Source: Actinomadura alba (lineage in GTDB: Bacteria; Actinomycetota; Actinomycetes; Streptosporangiales; Streptosporangiaceae). From it: a DNA stretch of 64,000 bases. Positions 33,714-41,763 of the stretch are shown here, in pieces. A program made the position numbers and the translations under genes. The stretch's first letter is position 1. Each line of letters starts with the position of its first letter. The notes under the pieces are model-generated. The model worked only from the letters and a program-made list of their open reading frames with translations, did not search any database and was not told where the DNA came from. The stretch covers positions 1 to 64,000 of the forward strand of contig NZ_JABVEC010000006.1 of assembly GCF_014323705.1 (NCBI RefSeq), read 5' to 3'.

Positions 33714-35147
33714 ATGGGCTTGCACAGCATGCTCAGCCCCCGGTTGCGTCCCCGGTTGTGTGCCCGGCCGCGTCTGTTACGACGCCCGCGCTCCCTACGG
33801 GGCCGGATCACCCTGCTGGTCGCGGTGTTGGCGATTCTGTTCTTCGTACCGGCAGGCTTGGTCGCGGGTACGATCGCCCGTCACACGCTCACCAACAGCG
33901 CATGGCAGCAGCTGCGCCGTCAAGCCGCGGCCACCGCGGCGGCCGTTCGCGGTGGGCGGGTGACCAACCCCATCGTGCCGCAGGTTCCCGATGTGGATCT
34001 GGTGCAGGTCGTGGCACCAGACCATCGGATCATCGCCGCATCGGCCGCCGCCCGGGGACTTCCGCCGATGTCCCTCACATTGCCCACTCCGGCAAATCCA
34101 CAGCAAGACCTACAGACCTGCTCGAACCCACAACCGGGCTGCCTCCGCATATCCGCGATACGAGCCACACCCGCACTGGAGTCCCCCGTCGTCTACGCCG
34201 GCGTGCGCCAACCCAGCCTGTTGTCCATCGGCATCTTCGACACGATGTTCGCCGTCCAGGTCGCCGCGCTGATCACCTTGACCGTCTACAGCGCCTGGAA
34301 GATCACCGGCCGTGCGCTGCGGCCGATGGAGGAGATCGGTGCACAGCTGGCCGCGATCAACCTCAACAGCCTCAGCAGCCGTGTTCCCGAACCACCCGAC
34401 CAGGCCGAGGTCGCCCGCCTTGCCCACGCCGTCAACAGCACACTGGAACGGCTCGAGAACGCCAAGACCCGGATGGAGCGGGCACTCGACCGGCAGCGGC
34501 AGTTCGCCGCCGACGCCTCCCACGAACTGCGCACCCCCATCGCCGGGCTCCGCACACAACTGGAGGAGGCACAGCTCTACCCCGACGACACCGAATGGCA
34601 CACGCTGCTCGACAAGACGCTCGACGACGTCGACCGCCTCGAAAAGATCACCTCCGACCTTCTCCTGCTCACCCGCGTGGGAGCCGGCGGCCCGAGGGCG
34701 CTCGAGGAAGTGAACCTGGCGGAGTTGGTCCGCGAAGAGATCTCCCGCAGGGCGGACACGCACCCGGTGCGGCTCCTCCTTCAGCCCGACGTGACCGTCA
34801 ACGCCGTTCGTGGCCAGATCAGCCGCGTCCTGGAGAACCTGCTCGACAACGCCCAGCGCCACGCCGCCCGCGCAGTCCGCGTCGAGGTGTGCCAAGGCAA
34901 GGACATCGTCGAACTCATCGTCACCGACGACGGGGAAGGGATCCCCGAAGCCGACCGAGAACGGATCTTCGAACGCTTCACCCGCCTGGACACCGCCCGT
35001 AGCCGCGGCGCCGGAGGCGCCGGTCTTGGCCTGGCCATCGCCCGCGACATCGCCCACGCCCACAACGGCACCCTGCACGCCGAAGCCGCCCCCACCGGAG
35101 GCTCACGCTTCATCCTCCGACTCCCGCCGGCCACCCCATCCAACTGA
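33714..35147 (+). CDS. Sensor histidine kinase, full length, no adjacent response regulator
   Basis: The 477-residue kinase has a basic N-terminus, a first membrane helix (32-54), an extracellular sensor (~55-168) with two cysteines (136 and 143), a second helix (~170-192), and HAMP. HisKA follows with phospho-acceptor His270 in [13 protein letters not shown], then HATPase ([25 protein letters not shown]). GAAGGA seven bases before 33714 sets the start. It normally would pair with an OmpR-type regulator, but none is beside it. It is a paralogue of the sensor-less kinase at 5019-5957. Its 3' end overlaps a convergent gene by 45 bp. Confidence 0.92.
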   Translation: MGLHSMLSPRLRPRLCARPRLLRRPRSLRGRITLLVAVLAILFFVPAGLVAGTIARHTLTNSAWQQLRRQAAATAAAVRGGRVTNPIVPQVPDVDLVQVVAPDHRIIAASAAARGLPPMSLTLPTPANPQQDLQTCSNPQPGCLRISAIRATPALESPVVYAGVRQPSLLSIGIFDTMFAVQVAALITLTVYSAWKITGRALRPMEEIGAQLAAINLNSLSSRVPEPPDQAEVARLAHAVNSTLERLENAKTRMERALDRQRQFAADASHELRTPIAGLRTQLEEAQLYPDDTEWHTLLDKTLDDVDRLEKITSDLLLLTRVGAGGPRALEEVNLAELVREEISRRADTHPVRLLLQPDVTVNAVRGQISRVLENLLDNAQRHAARAVRVEVCQGKDIVELIVTDDGEGIPEADRERIFERFTRLDTARSRGAGGAGLGLAIARDIAHAHNGTLHAEAAPTGGSRFILRLPPATPSN

Positions 35148-35543
35148 TGACGTCGGGGAGCGGCGACCCGTCTCGCCGCGCTGCAACCTCAGGGCGGCGG
35201 CGCGGTGGCCGGGCATGTGCAGGGCGGTCAGGATCGTGCGAAGTTCTTGGTATTCGTCGGTCGTGATCGGTTCCGCGCAGGCCGACAGGGCGGTGATCAG
35301 TTTGTTGACGGCCTTCTCCCATTGTCCGGCGGCTGCGGCGGCGGTGATCCTCGCCAGCGTCCGATCGGGAACCCTGCCGTGATAGCGGCCGGGGAACCGC
35401 CGGATCGTCTGGGCCAGTTCATGGTGATCCATCCCCGGAATGCCCACGGGCATGCGTCTCTCTGTCCGGCTTCGCCGTCCCCTGGCCGGGCGAACGAACT
35501 CGTAGGCATCCCGTAGCACGGCCACCCTCTCACCCCGTTTCAT
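35103..35543 (-). CDS. Conserved-looking hypothetical protein, second gene of a coupled pair
   Basis: The 146-residue protein is not recognised. It is basic at both ends with a helical centre ([18 protein letters not shown] and [18 protein letters not shown]). The ATG at 35543 overlaps the stop of the upstream small gene as ATGA, which supports both as real coding genes. Its 3' end overlaps the histidine kinase gene on the opposite strand by 45 bp. No signal peptide or membrane segment is seen. Confidence 0.6.
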   Translation of the reverse strand: MKRGERVAVLRDAYEFVRPARGRRSRTERRMPVGIPGMDHHELAQTIRRFPGRYHGRVPDRTLARITAAAAAGQWEKAVNKLITALSACAEPITTDEYQELRTILTALHMPGHRAAALRLQRGETGRRSPTSSVGWGGRRESEDEA

Positions 35544-35776
35544 CGCCGGAGTCCTCTCGCCCTCCGAACCGATCTCCCCCTTACCCGGTCCGCGCTCCAC
35601 CCATACCCCACGCCGCCGCCCGCGGTCGGCGGAAGGCGGCCCGAAAGGCCCCGCCGCGCAGGGCCGACCTCACCCGTCTCGTCATCACGGTCGGCAAGCA
35701 ACGCCGCCTCCAGATGTTCCCGGGCCATCAGCAGCGCGAGCACCGCAATCGGAGCCAAGATCACTATTGCCATCAT
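35540..35776 (-). CDS. Small membrane protein of unknown function
   Basis: The 78-residue protein begins with one membrane helix (AIVILAPIAVLALLMA) and has a polar, Arg/Gly-rich tail. GTGAGG lies eight bases before the ATG, and the stop overlaps the next gene as ATGA, so the two are translationally coupled. Function is unknown. Confidence 0.55.
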   Translation of the reverse strand: MMAIVILAPIAVLALLMAREHLEAALLADRDDETGEVGPARRGLSGRLPPTAGGGVGYGWSADRVRGRSVRRARGLRR

Positions 35777-35991
35777 CGGACACGCCTCACCCCCGTCGCG
35801 TCCCCTTTGTCATGGAAAGCCCTACCACGTGAATCCGTGACTAAGCCCAAATCCACCGATCCGGCTGCACTTGGTCGATGACGACGTGGTCGGCCATGTC
35901 CAGGTCTTGCGAGGGTCGCGCCGATGCGGCAGGTGGTAGCCGGCAATTGCTGCTGGTCATGTAGCCGTTGCTTCCGCTGATTCTGGGGTCG

Positions 35992-36192
35992 TCACTTCGG
36001 CTCCGTGCGGGGGTCTTGGTCGAGATCTTCAATGAAGCGCAGAATCCGGGCGTTGACCTCATTGGCGAACTGACCGGAGATGGCGTGGGTGGCCTCTGGC
36101 CACAGCTCGGCCTGGATCTGGGGGATCAGGGCCTCGGCGCGGGTCAGGGCGGCTCGGGGGGCGTGCTGTCGGCCCGCCGAGGGTCCAGGCAC
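35992..36192 (-). pseudogene. C-terminal remnant of an alpha/beta hydrolase
   Basis: The translation has LTRAEALIPQIQAELWPEA and then the catalytic histidine region THAISGQFANEVNARILRFIED, which is the usual C-terminal end of an alpha/beta hydrolase (His followed by the final helix). The rest of the enzyme, including the nucleophile, is missing upstream. The adjoining DNA (35777-35991) shows no gene. This is most likely a decayed gene end. Confidence 0.5.
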
Positions 36193-36504
36193 CGAGGGCC
36201 ATCACGCACTCACTACTTCAAGTCCTGATCGGCTTCGAAGGATCTACGCGGTGGGCCGTCCTGAACTCAGCAACCACGTAGATCAGCCGAAGCGCGGTCG
36301 GGCGCTGTTGCTGTGATGTCCGGCTGTGTCCGGTCGTCAACGGCTATTGGCGGGCCTTCGGTGCCGCGGTCCTTTGCGGCGGGCTGCCGGCCGGGCGACG
36401 TAGCTCGCGTTTCGGGCCTTCTGGCGGACCGAAGATTGCCGAGGAAGCCACCTGCCCGGCTGCCCGGATCGTCTGTCCTGCCGGGCGGCCTCTACGCTGC
36501 CGGG
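36193..36504. repeat. Non-coding region with an imperfect inverted repeat
   Basis: No gene is supported here. An imperfect inverted repeat pairs 36231-36254 with about 36272-36296; its cores are GATCTACG (36241-36248) and CGTAGATC (36277-36284), and CTTCG/CGAAG extends the arms. It may be a hairpin or the end of a lost mobile element; no transposase is present. Confidence 0.4.
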
Positions 36505-37401
36505 ATGGTTGCGCTACTCGACCCTCGCCGTGAGTGTCACTGCGTCCTATGCACCGGCGACGATCCAGGCCATGACCACGACGACGGGCAGGTGTGCGAA
36601 CACGGCTGCCGGGACGACACCGCGGACCTTGTTGCCCGGCACGGTTGGAGCGCAACCGCGGTCCATTCTGACGATGGTGTTCCGGCCTGGGCGTACACCA
36701 TCGGCATGTGGCACAGTCTGGGCAGCCCGGAAGTCGCGATGTTCGGACTGCTACTCCCGGACATGCAGAACTGGATCAACAAGATCGGCGACCAGATCCG
36801 CGACGGTCAGCCGCTGCACTCCGACGAGCGACCCCTCCACGGCATCCTGCCTGGCGGCTATCCGCTGATCATCAAACCGGTGCATCCCGGCTGGTATCCG
36901 TTCTATTTCGGCACCGCCCTGCGCTTCTACCGCCACCACCCACCACTGCCGATCGTCCAAGTGGTCTGGCCCGACCAGGACGGACGCTTCCCCTGGGACG
37001 AGCACGCGGGCGTCAACTGTCGGGCCAACCAGCCACAGCTGTGGCTCCCCCCGGATCAGCACGCTCCAAGCCTGTGGCGCGAATTGGAGTCCATCACCCC
37101 GTGGCCGTTCCCGGACTCCCCGGTGAGGACCCAGGTCTACACCACCACCCGCATCATCGATGGGCAGCAACCGATCCGCGGTGTGGTACGCGACCACGAC
37201 GGGGCCTGGCAGTTCCTCGACGGCCTCGACACCACCGGGCAGAGCATCGCGATCGCGCATCTCCACCACGTGTACGCCCAGCACCCGTACCTCGCACAGT
37301 TCGCGACCCTGGCACCCGGTCGGCAAGCCTGGCTGTCTACCGACGGCACCTGGACCCTCAGCGACCTTGATCCGGAAGACAAGCCCGCCGAGGACGGGTA
37401 G
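36505..37401 (+). CDS. DUF4262 domain protein with N-terminal Cys/His cluster
   Basis: The 298-residue protein starts with CHCVLCTG, an HDHDD stretch and CEHGC, a likely zinc site. A DUF4262-like domain follows, with VPAWAYTIGMWHSLGSPEVAMFGLLL and a following helix and PLHSDERPLHGILPGGYPL. The C-terminal ~120 residues are rich in Pro/Trp/His. The biochemical role of DUF4262 is not known. The ATG at 36505 is chosen because upstream frame sequence looks non-coding. It stands alone. Confidence 0.72.
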   Translation: MVALLDPRRECHCVLCTGDDPGHDHDDGQVCEHGCRDDTADLVARHGWSATAVHSDDGVPAWAYTIGMWHSLGSPEVAMFGLLLPDMQNWINKIGDQIRDGQPLHSDERPLHGILPGGYPLIIKPVHPGWYPFYFGTALRFYRHHPPLPIVQVVWPDQDGRFPWDEHAGVNCRANQPQLWLPPDQHAPSLWRELESITPWPFPDSPVRTQVYTTTRIIDGQQPIRGVVRDHDGAWQFLDGLDTTGQSIAIAHLHHVYAQHPYLAQFATLAPGRQAWLSTDGTWTLSDLDPEDKPAEDG

Positions 37402-37984
37402 ACGCTGGGCGGCGACCGGTGCCAGGCGACGGAACCGATCCCGCCGCAGTGCGTGCGCCCGTCGATGAGCGCCTCACGAACATCCTCTTCTGCCGCTGAT
37501 CGCAACCGCCACTCTGCCGTGTCCATAGGGGTCGCAGTGTTCGCGGGGCAGCAAAGCGAGGGAAGCCATCAACCCTGGCCGGGTGACCAAGGGTCAGAAT
37601 CGCCGGCGGCAGCGGCCGTCGTGCGCCTGGTTCCGTTGAGCGTGAGGTGGCGCAGCGCCGGCAGTTCCGGCAGGGCCTCCGAGTCCAGGTCGTACGCGGC
37701 ATCCGGCCTCTTCGGCTGGCGATCTTGCGCAGGGCTCAAGATCGTGCCGCCGTCGCGCGCTCGTGCAGATGGCAGTGTGTTTCCCTTGAGTGGCATCCCC
37801 GCCAGCGCCGCACGGATCAGCGAGTACGTCTGACGACCAGCGTGGGCAGCCGAAATGAGAGCGACAGCCCGGGCACCTGGACCGAGCCTCGCCAGGCATC
37901 AGTCCTGAGGCAAGTGAACAAGTAGCCGAAAAGCGAGCAAGAGAGCCTCCGGGGTTGCGATGGTGGAGCATGGAGGAGGAGCGG
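37402..37984. other. Gene-poor region before the Scr1-type regulator
   Basis: No convincing gene is seen. On the minus strand around 37640-37700 a short frame reads LPELPALRHLTLNGTR, which resembles a single leucine-rich repeat and may be debris of a lost gene. The end of the region carries GGAGGAGG, the ribosome binding site of the next gene. Confidence 0.4.
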
Positions 37985-38830
37985 ATGCCCGTTGACTATC
38001 GCGCGCCGAACATCAATGCGCGGCGGCTGGGATTGTACCTGCGGCGGACTCGGGAGTTTCTGGAGCTGTCGTACACGGAGGCGGCGGCCCGGGTGCGGTG
38101 CGAGTCCGAATGGCTGGTCCGCGTCGAGACCGGGTTCGAGTCGCCGTCGCCCGCTGAGGTGGAGCGGATCCTGGAGCGTTATCAGGTTCGGGAGGCCAAG
38201 GTCGCGGAGGTGATGATCGATCTGGCGTCACGCCCCCACGGGCCGGAGTGGCTGGAGGCGCACGCGGATCGGTTGACGGCTTCGAAACGTGACGCGCTCA
38301 TCATGGAGTCGGAGGCATCGGTCATCCATAGCTATGGCGTCCAGCTGGTCCCGTACATGGCGCGGGTGGAGTCGTACGCTCGTCATCTCGCCCCGCATCT
38401 GGCTCCGGGCTGCGACGTCGATGTGGAATGGGACCTGCTGAACAGCCGCCAGCGCTACCGCGCGGGCGGCCGTCGCCGGGTCCTTGACGTGATCATCGAT
38501 GAGCGTGCGCTGACCCTGCCGCTGACCGAACCGGGGGTGATGGCCGCTCAGCTTCGCCACCTCCTGGACCTCGGCGTCAGCCCGGACACGACGATCCGGG
38601 TGGTCCCCAGTGGCGCCGTGTTCTTCGAGGCGCGGGCGTGTCCGTTCGATGTACTGGAGTTCCCGGAGATCGGGGACCGGCTCACCTTGACGCACACTGC
38701 CCTGGGTACCGAGTTCGGTTATGGCGACCTCACCGACACGTGGATCCTTATCGAGGAGAAGTCGGCCATCTCGCCGGACGACAGCCGCAACCTGATCCAC
38801 CGGCTCTTGGCCGAACTCACAGCTCCATGA
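37985..38830 (+). CDS. Helix-turn-helix protein of the Scr1 / DUF5753 regulator type
   Basis: The 281-residue protein has an XRE-type helix-turn-helix in residues ~8-75 (LGLYLRRTREFLELSYTEAAARV and an R-V-E-T-G motif). The DUF5753-type domain follows (residues ~95-275), with ESEASVIHSYGVQLVP and VLDVIIDERALTLPL. Such actinobacterial proteins usually precede a small DUF397 gene; none follows here. Start at 37985 has GGAGGAGG five bases upstream. Confidence 0.85.
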   Translation: MPVDYRAPNINARRLGLYLRRTREFLELSYTEAAARVRCESEWLVRVETGFESPSPAEVERILERYQVREAKVAEVMIDLASRPHGPEWLEAHADRLTASKRDALIMESEASVIHSYGVQLVPYMARVESYARHLAPHLAPGCDVDVEWDLLNSRQRYRAGGRRRVLDVIIDERALTLPLTEPGVMAAQLRHLLDLGVSPDTTIRVVPSGAVFFEARACPFDVLEFPEIGDRLTLTHTALGTEFGYGDLTDTWILIEEKSAISPDDSRNLIHRLLAELTAP

Positions 38831-38905
38831 CCAGACATCCGCTCATGCCGCACTGGGGACCTCCCCGCAGTCGTTGCACGATCCTTGATGCGGGTGGGGG
38901 TGGCG

Positions 38906-39805
38906 TCAAAGCCGGAGCGAATGGTGCGTGAATCGCTGCCGATAGGTCGTGGCGGTGAGGCCGTAGTGGGCTTTGAAGCGGCGTGCGAAGTAGTTCTGGT
39001 CGGCCCAGCCGACGGCCTGGCCGATCTGGGTGATGGGCTGGTCGGTGTGTAGCAGCAGGGAGGCCGCCTTTTCCACCCGGTGCTGGGCGAGGTAGGTCAT
39101 CGGTGGTAGCCCGGTGGCGGATTTGAACAGGCGGATGAGGTAGCGGGGTGTCAAATGGAGTTCTTCGGCGAGTTCGTTGAGGGTCCATTTGTGGTCGAGT
39201 CGTGACTCGAGCAGGTGCATGGCCTCCAGTACGGCCGGGTGCGTCGGCCCCTCCCTGCCGGGAATGTTCCCTCGGCTGGCGGCGACGGCCCGGGCGAGGT
39301 GGCTCAGGAACAGCGAGAGCCGTCCGATGATGTCGCCCCGGTGCCGGTCCACGGGCTGGTCGCGCAACCGGGCCAGAGCGTCCAGATGAATCACGCACTC
39401 TTTGAGCGCTTGTGCATCCAGTCTCGTGGTGAGCATTCCTCGGCGCTGCATGGAGTTGGGGCCGGTCCACAACAGGTAACCCAGCAGGGCGTCCTCCCGT
39501 GTCCAGGCCAGCTCGCGTTGCAGTAGTTCGTTGCTGAAGCAGCAGTTGTACAGGTCGAGGCCCCGGCACTCCTCGTAGCCGTGCCAGACCCCGGGGCGTA
39601 GCAGGATGACGTCCCCGACCTCCAGTTTCCGTTGGCCTGTGAGTGACTTGTGCACCGCTTGGCCGCCTGTGACGACGGCGATCTCGACAAAGCTGTGCGT
39701 GTGGACGGGGTGGCTGTCCTCGTGGAAGTGGTGCCCGGCGTAGGCCAGTGACCCGTCGGTGATGTACACCATTCCCTTGATGACGTCAACGGGGGGTCCG
39801 TGCAT
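38906..39805 (-). CDS. AraC-family regulator (RhaS/RhaR-like), rhamnoside locus
   Basis: The 299-residue protein has a cupin domain (HFHEDSHPVHTHSFVEIAVV; GDVILLRPGVWHGY) and C-terminal tandem helix-turn-helix motifs (WTLNELAEELHLTPRYLIRLFKSATG; ITQIGQAVGWADQNYFARRFKAHYG). It is divergent from the sugar ABC/GH78 operon and is probably its sugar-responsive activator. The start at 39805 begins MHGPPVDVIKG. Confidence 0.9.
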   Translation of the reverse strand: MHGPPVDVIKGMVYITDGSLAYAGHHFHEDSHPVHTHSFVEIAVVTGGQAVHKSLTGQRKLEVGDVILLRPGVWHGYEECRGLDLYNCCFSNELLQRELAWTREDALLGYLLWTGPNSMQRRGMLTTRLDAQALKECVIHLDALARLRDQPVDRHRGDIIGRLSLFLSHLARAVAASRGNIPGREGPTHPAVLEAMHLLESRLDHKWTLNELAEELHLTPRYLIRLFKSATGLPPMTYLAQHRVEKAASLLLHTDQPITQIGQAVGWADQNYFARRFKAHYGLTATTYRQRFTHHSLRL

Positions 39806-39833
39806 GACCGCACTGTAGCGCCCTGAGGTGTTG

Positions 39834-39927
39834 AGGTGAACATTGTGCTACCGCTGGCCTATTTCGGGCTATCCGGGCAGGTCACGGTCGGCGCAGGATC
39901 CCTGCCTAGAAGCTGTGCGGTTCACCT
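39834..39927. promoter_or_regulatory. Divergent promoter region with inverted half-sites
   Basis: AGGTGAAC (39834-39841) and its complement GTTCACCT (39920-39927) lie 79 bp apart between the AraC gene and the ABC permease gene. A GAGGTG repeat precedes the first. They could be AraC-family half-sites for looping or activation. Position and symmetry are the only evidence. Confidence 0.4.
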
Positions 39928-39967
39928 GGCGGCAACACAGCCGTCATGTGTGCGAAGGAGGGCGCAG

Positions 39968-40945
39968 ATGGCGCAGGGGTCAGCGAGGGAGGTGACCGAG
40001 CCGGTCGTGCCCGGCCCGCGGCAGGCAAAGGGAAACCCTGTCGGCCCGGCCGTGGCGGCTTCGCGGCGAGGGAGGCGCACGCGTCGGGCGCCCGCCTGGT
40101 TCCTGGTCCCGGCGTTCGCGCTGTACGCCTTCGTGGTGCTGCTGCCCAGCGCTCAGGGTGCGGCGTTCGCGTTCACCGACTGGGACGGGCTCAACCCCAC
40201 GAGGCATTTCGTCGGCCTGGGCAATTTCCGGGACATGCTGGAGGATCCGGGGGCCCGGGGAGCGCTCCGGCAGACGTTCATCATCGCGGTGGCCGTCACG
40301 GTCATTCAGAACGCCATCGGGTTGTTGCTCGCGCTGGGCGTGCACAGCCGGATCAAGAGCCGGAACGTGCTGCGCGTCCTGTTGTTCGCCCCGGCTGTGA
40401 TGACGCCGGTCGTCACTGCGGCGTTGTGGAAGTACATCCTGGCCCCTGACGGCGCGCTGAACGGCATGATCGCGGCCGCCGGGCCGGACTCCTGGCAGCA
40501 GAACTGGCTGGGGAATCCGACCCTGGCCCTGTGCAGCGTGGCGGGGGTCGTCGTCTGGCAGTTCGCCGGCTATTCGATGGTCATTTTCCTGGCCGGCCTT
40601 CAGGGCATTCCCCGGGAGGTCCACGAGGCCGCCGCCGTCGACGGCGCGAGTGGATGGCAACGTTTCCGGCACGTCGTGTTGCCGCTGCTGGCGCCCGCGA
40701 CGACGGTCAACCTGATGCTGTCGATCATCGGGGGCCTGAAACTGTTCGACCAGGTCTGGGTGATGACAGGTGGTGGCCCCGGAACCGCCACTGAGACCCT
40801 GTCGACGCTCATCTACAAGAACGCCTTCCAGTTCAACGAGTACGCCTACAGCGTGGCGCTTGCGATCGTGCTGACGGTCTTCGTCGCGGTCATCTCCGGA
40901 GGCCAGTACCGGCTGCTGCGCCGCCGGGAAGTAGCGGCCCGGTGA
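39968..40945 (+). CDS. Sugar ABC transporter permease, MalF/UgpA type
   Basis: The 325-residue permease has six predicted helices after a basic N-terminus. It has the CUT1 permease EAA loop (EVHEAAAVDGASGWQRFRHVVLPLL) and the FDQVWVMTGGGPGTATETLSTLIY motif. It forms the channel with the next protein. GGAGGG sits six bases before the ATG. Its stop overlaps the next start as GTGA. Confidence 0.93.
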   Translation: MAQGSAREVTEPVVPGPRQAKGNPVGPAVAASRRGRRTRRAPAWFLVPAFALYAFVVLLPSAQGAAFAFTDWDGLNPTRHFVGLGNFRDMLEDPGARGALRQTFIIAVAVTVIQNAIGLLLALGVHSRIKSRNVLRVLLFAPAVMTPVVTAALWKYILAPDGALNGMIAAAGPDSWQQNWLGNPTLALCSVAGVVVWQFAGYSMVIFLAGLQGIPREVHEAAAVDGASGWQRFRHVVLPLLAPATTVNLMLSIIGGLKLFDQVWVMTGGGPGTATETLSTLIYKNAFQFNEYAYSVALAIVLTVFVAVISGGQYRLLRRREVAAR

Positions 40946-41763
40946 ACCGCTACGGCCCCCGCACCCTGGTCCGCGAGATCGCGATGATCGCGGTGACCGC
41001 GGTGGTCGCGTTCCCCCTGTACCTCCTGGTCAACCTGTCGCTGCGCGATCCGCGGGATGGGTCCTCTGCCATCGTGCCGACGATGTCGCCGACCCTGCGC
41101 AACTACGCCGACGCCTGGCGGGAGGCCGGCCTGGCGGGCGCCATCGTCAACAGCGTCGTGGTGACGGCGCTGAGCGTGGCGATCATCGTTGCCGTCTCGG
41201 TGATGGCCGCGTACCCGCTGGCACGGGTGACTGCCCGCTGGTCCCGCTGGTCGTTCCTGCTGGTGATGCTGGGCCTGCTGCTTCCCTTCCAACTGGCGCT
41301 GCTGCCGCTGTACCAGACCATTCGCGATCTGAACCTGCTGGGCACCCTGTGGTCCCTGGTGCTGTTCTACAGCGGGCTGCAGGTTCCCTTTGCGACCTTT
41401 CTCTACGCGGGTTTTCTGCGTGTCCTTCCCCGTGAATACGAGGAGGCTGCGCTCATCGACGGGGCGAGCCCGATCCAGGTCCTGTGGCGGGTCGTCTTCC
41501 CGCTGCTGCGGCCCATCACCGGAACCGTGGTGATCCTGAACGCCATTCTGATCTGGAACGACTTCCTCACACCTTTCCTGTACCTCAGCGGCAGTGACCA
41601 GCAGACCATTCCGGTGGCCGTCTTCGGATTCATCGGCCAGTACGTTTCGCAGTGGAATCTGGTGTTCGCCGGACTGGTCATCGCCATGCTGCCGATCCTC
41701 ATCGTCTATTTCCTCATGCAGCGCCACATCATCAAGGGCTTCGCCGGGGGACTGAAGGGATGA
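40942..41763 (+). CDS. Sugar ABC transporter permease, MalG/UgpE type
   Basis: The 273-residue permease has six helices and the EAA loop EYEEAALIDGASPIQVLWRVVFPLL, followed by the conserved WNDFLTPFLYL segment. It pairs with the preceding permease. GTGA and ATGA overlaps at its ends show tight coupling with the permease and the rhamnosidase. Confidence 0.93.
   Translation: MNRYGPRTLVREIAMIAVTAVVAFPLYLLVNLSLRDPRDGSSAIVPTMSPTLRNYADAWREAGLAGAIVNSVVVTALSVAIIVAVSVMAAYPLARVTARWSRWSFLLVMLGLLLPFQLALLPLYQTIRDLNLLGTLWSLVLFYSGLQVPFATFLYAGFLRVLPREYEEAALIDGASPIQVLWRVVFPLLRPITGTVVILNAILIWNDFLTPFLYLSGSDQQTIPVAVFGFIGQYVSQWNLVFAGLVIAMLPILIVYFLMQRHIIKGFAGGLKG

Noticed and set aside
37137..37702. Minus-strand frames around 37.1-37.7 kb as small genes
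   Set aside because: They overlap the DUF4262 gene or lack ribosome binding sites and motifs; only a short LRR-like scrap was noted.
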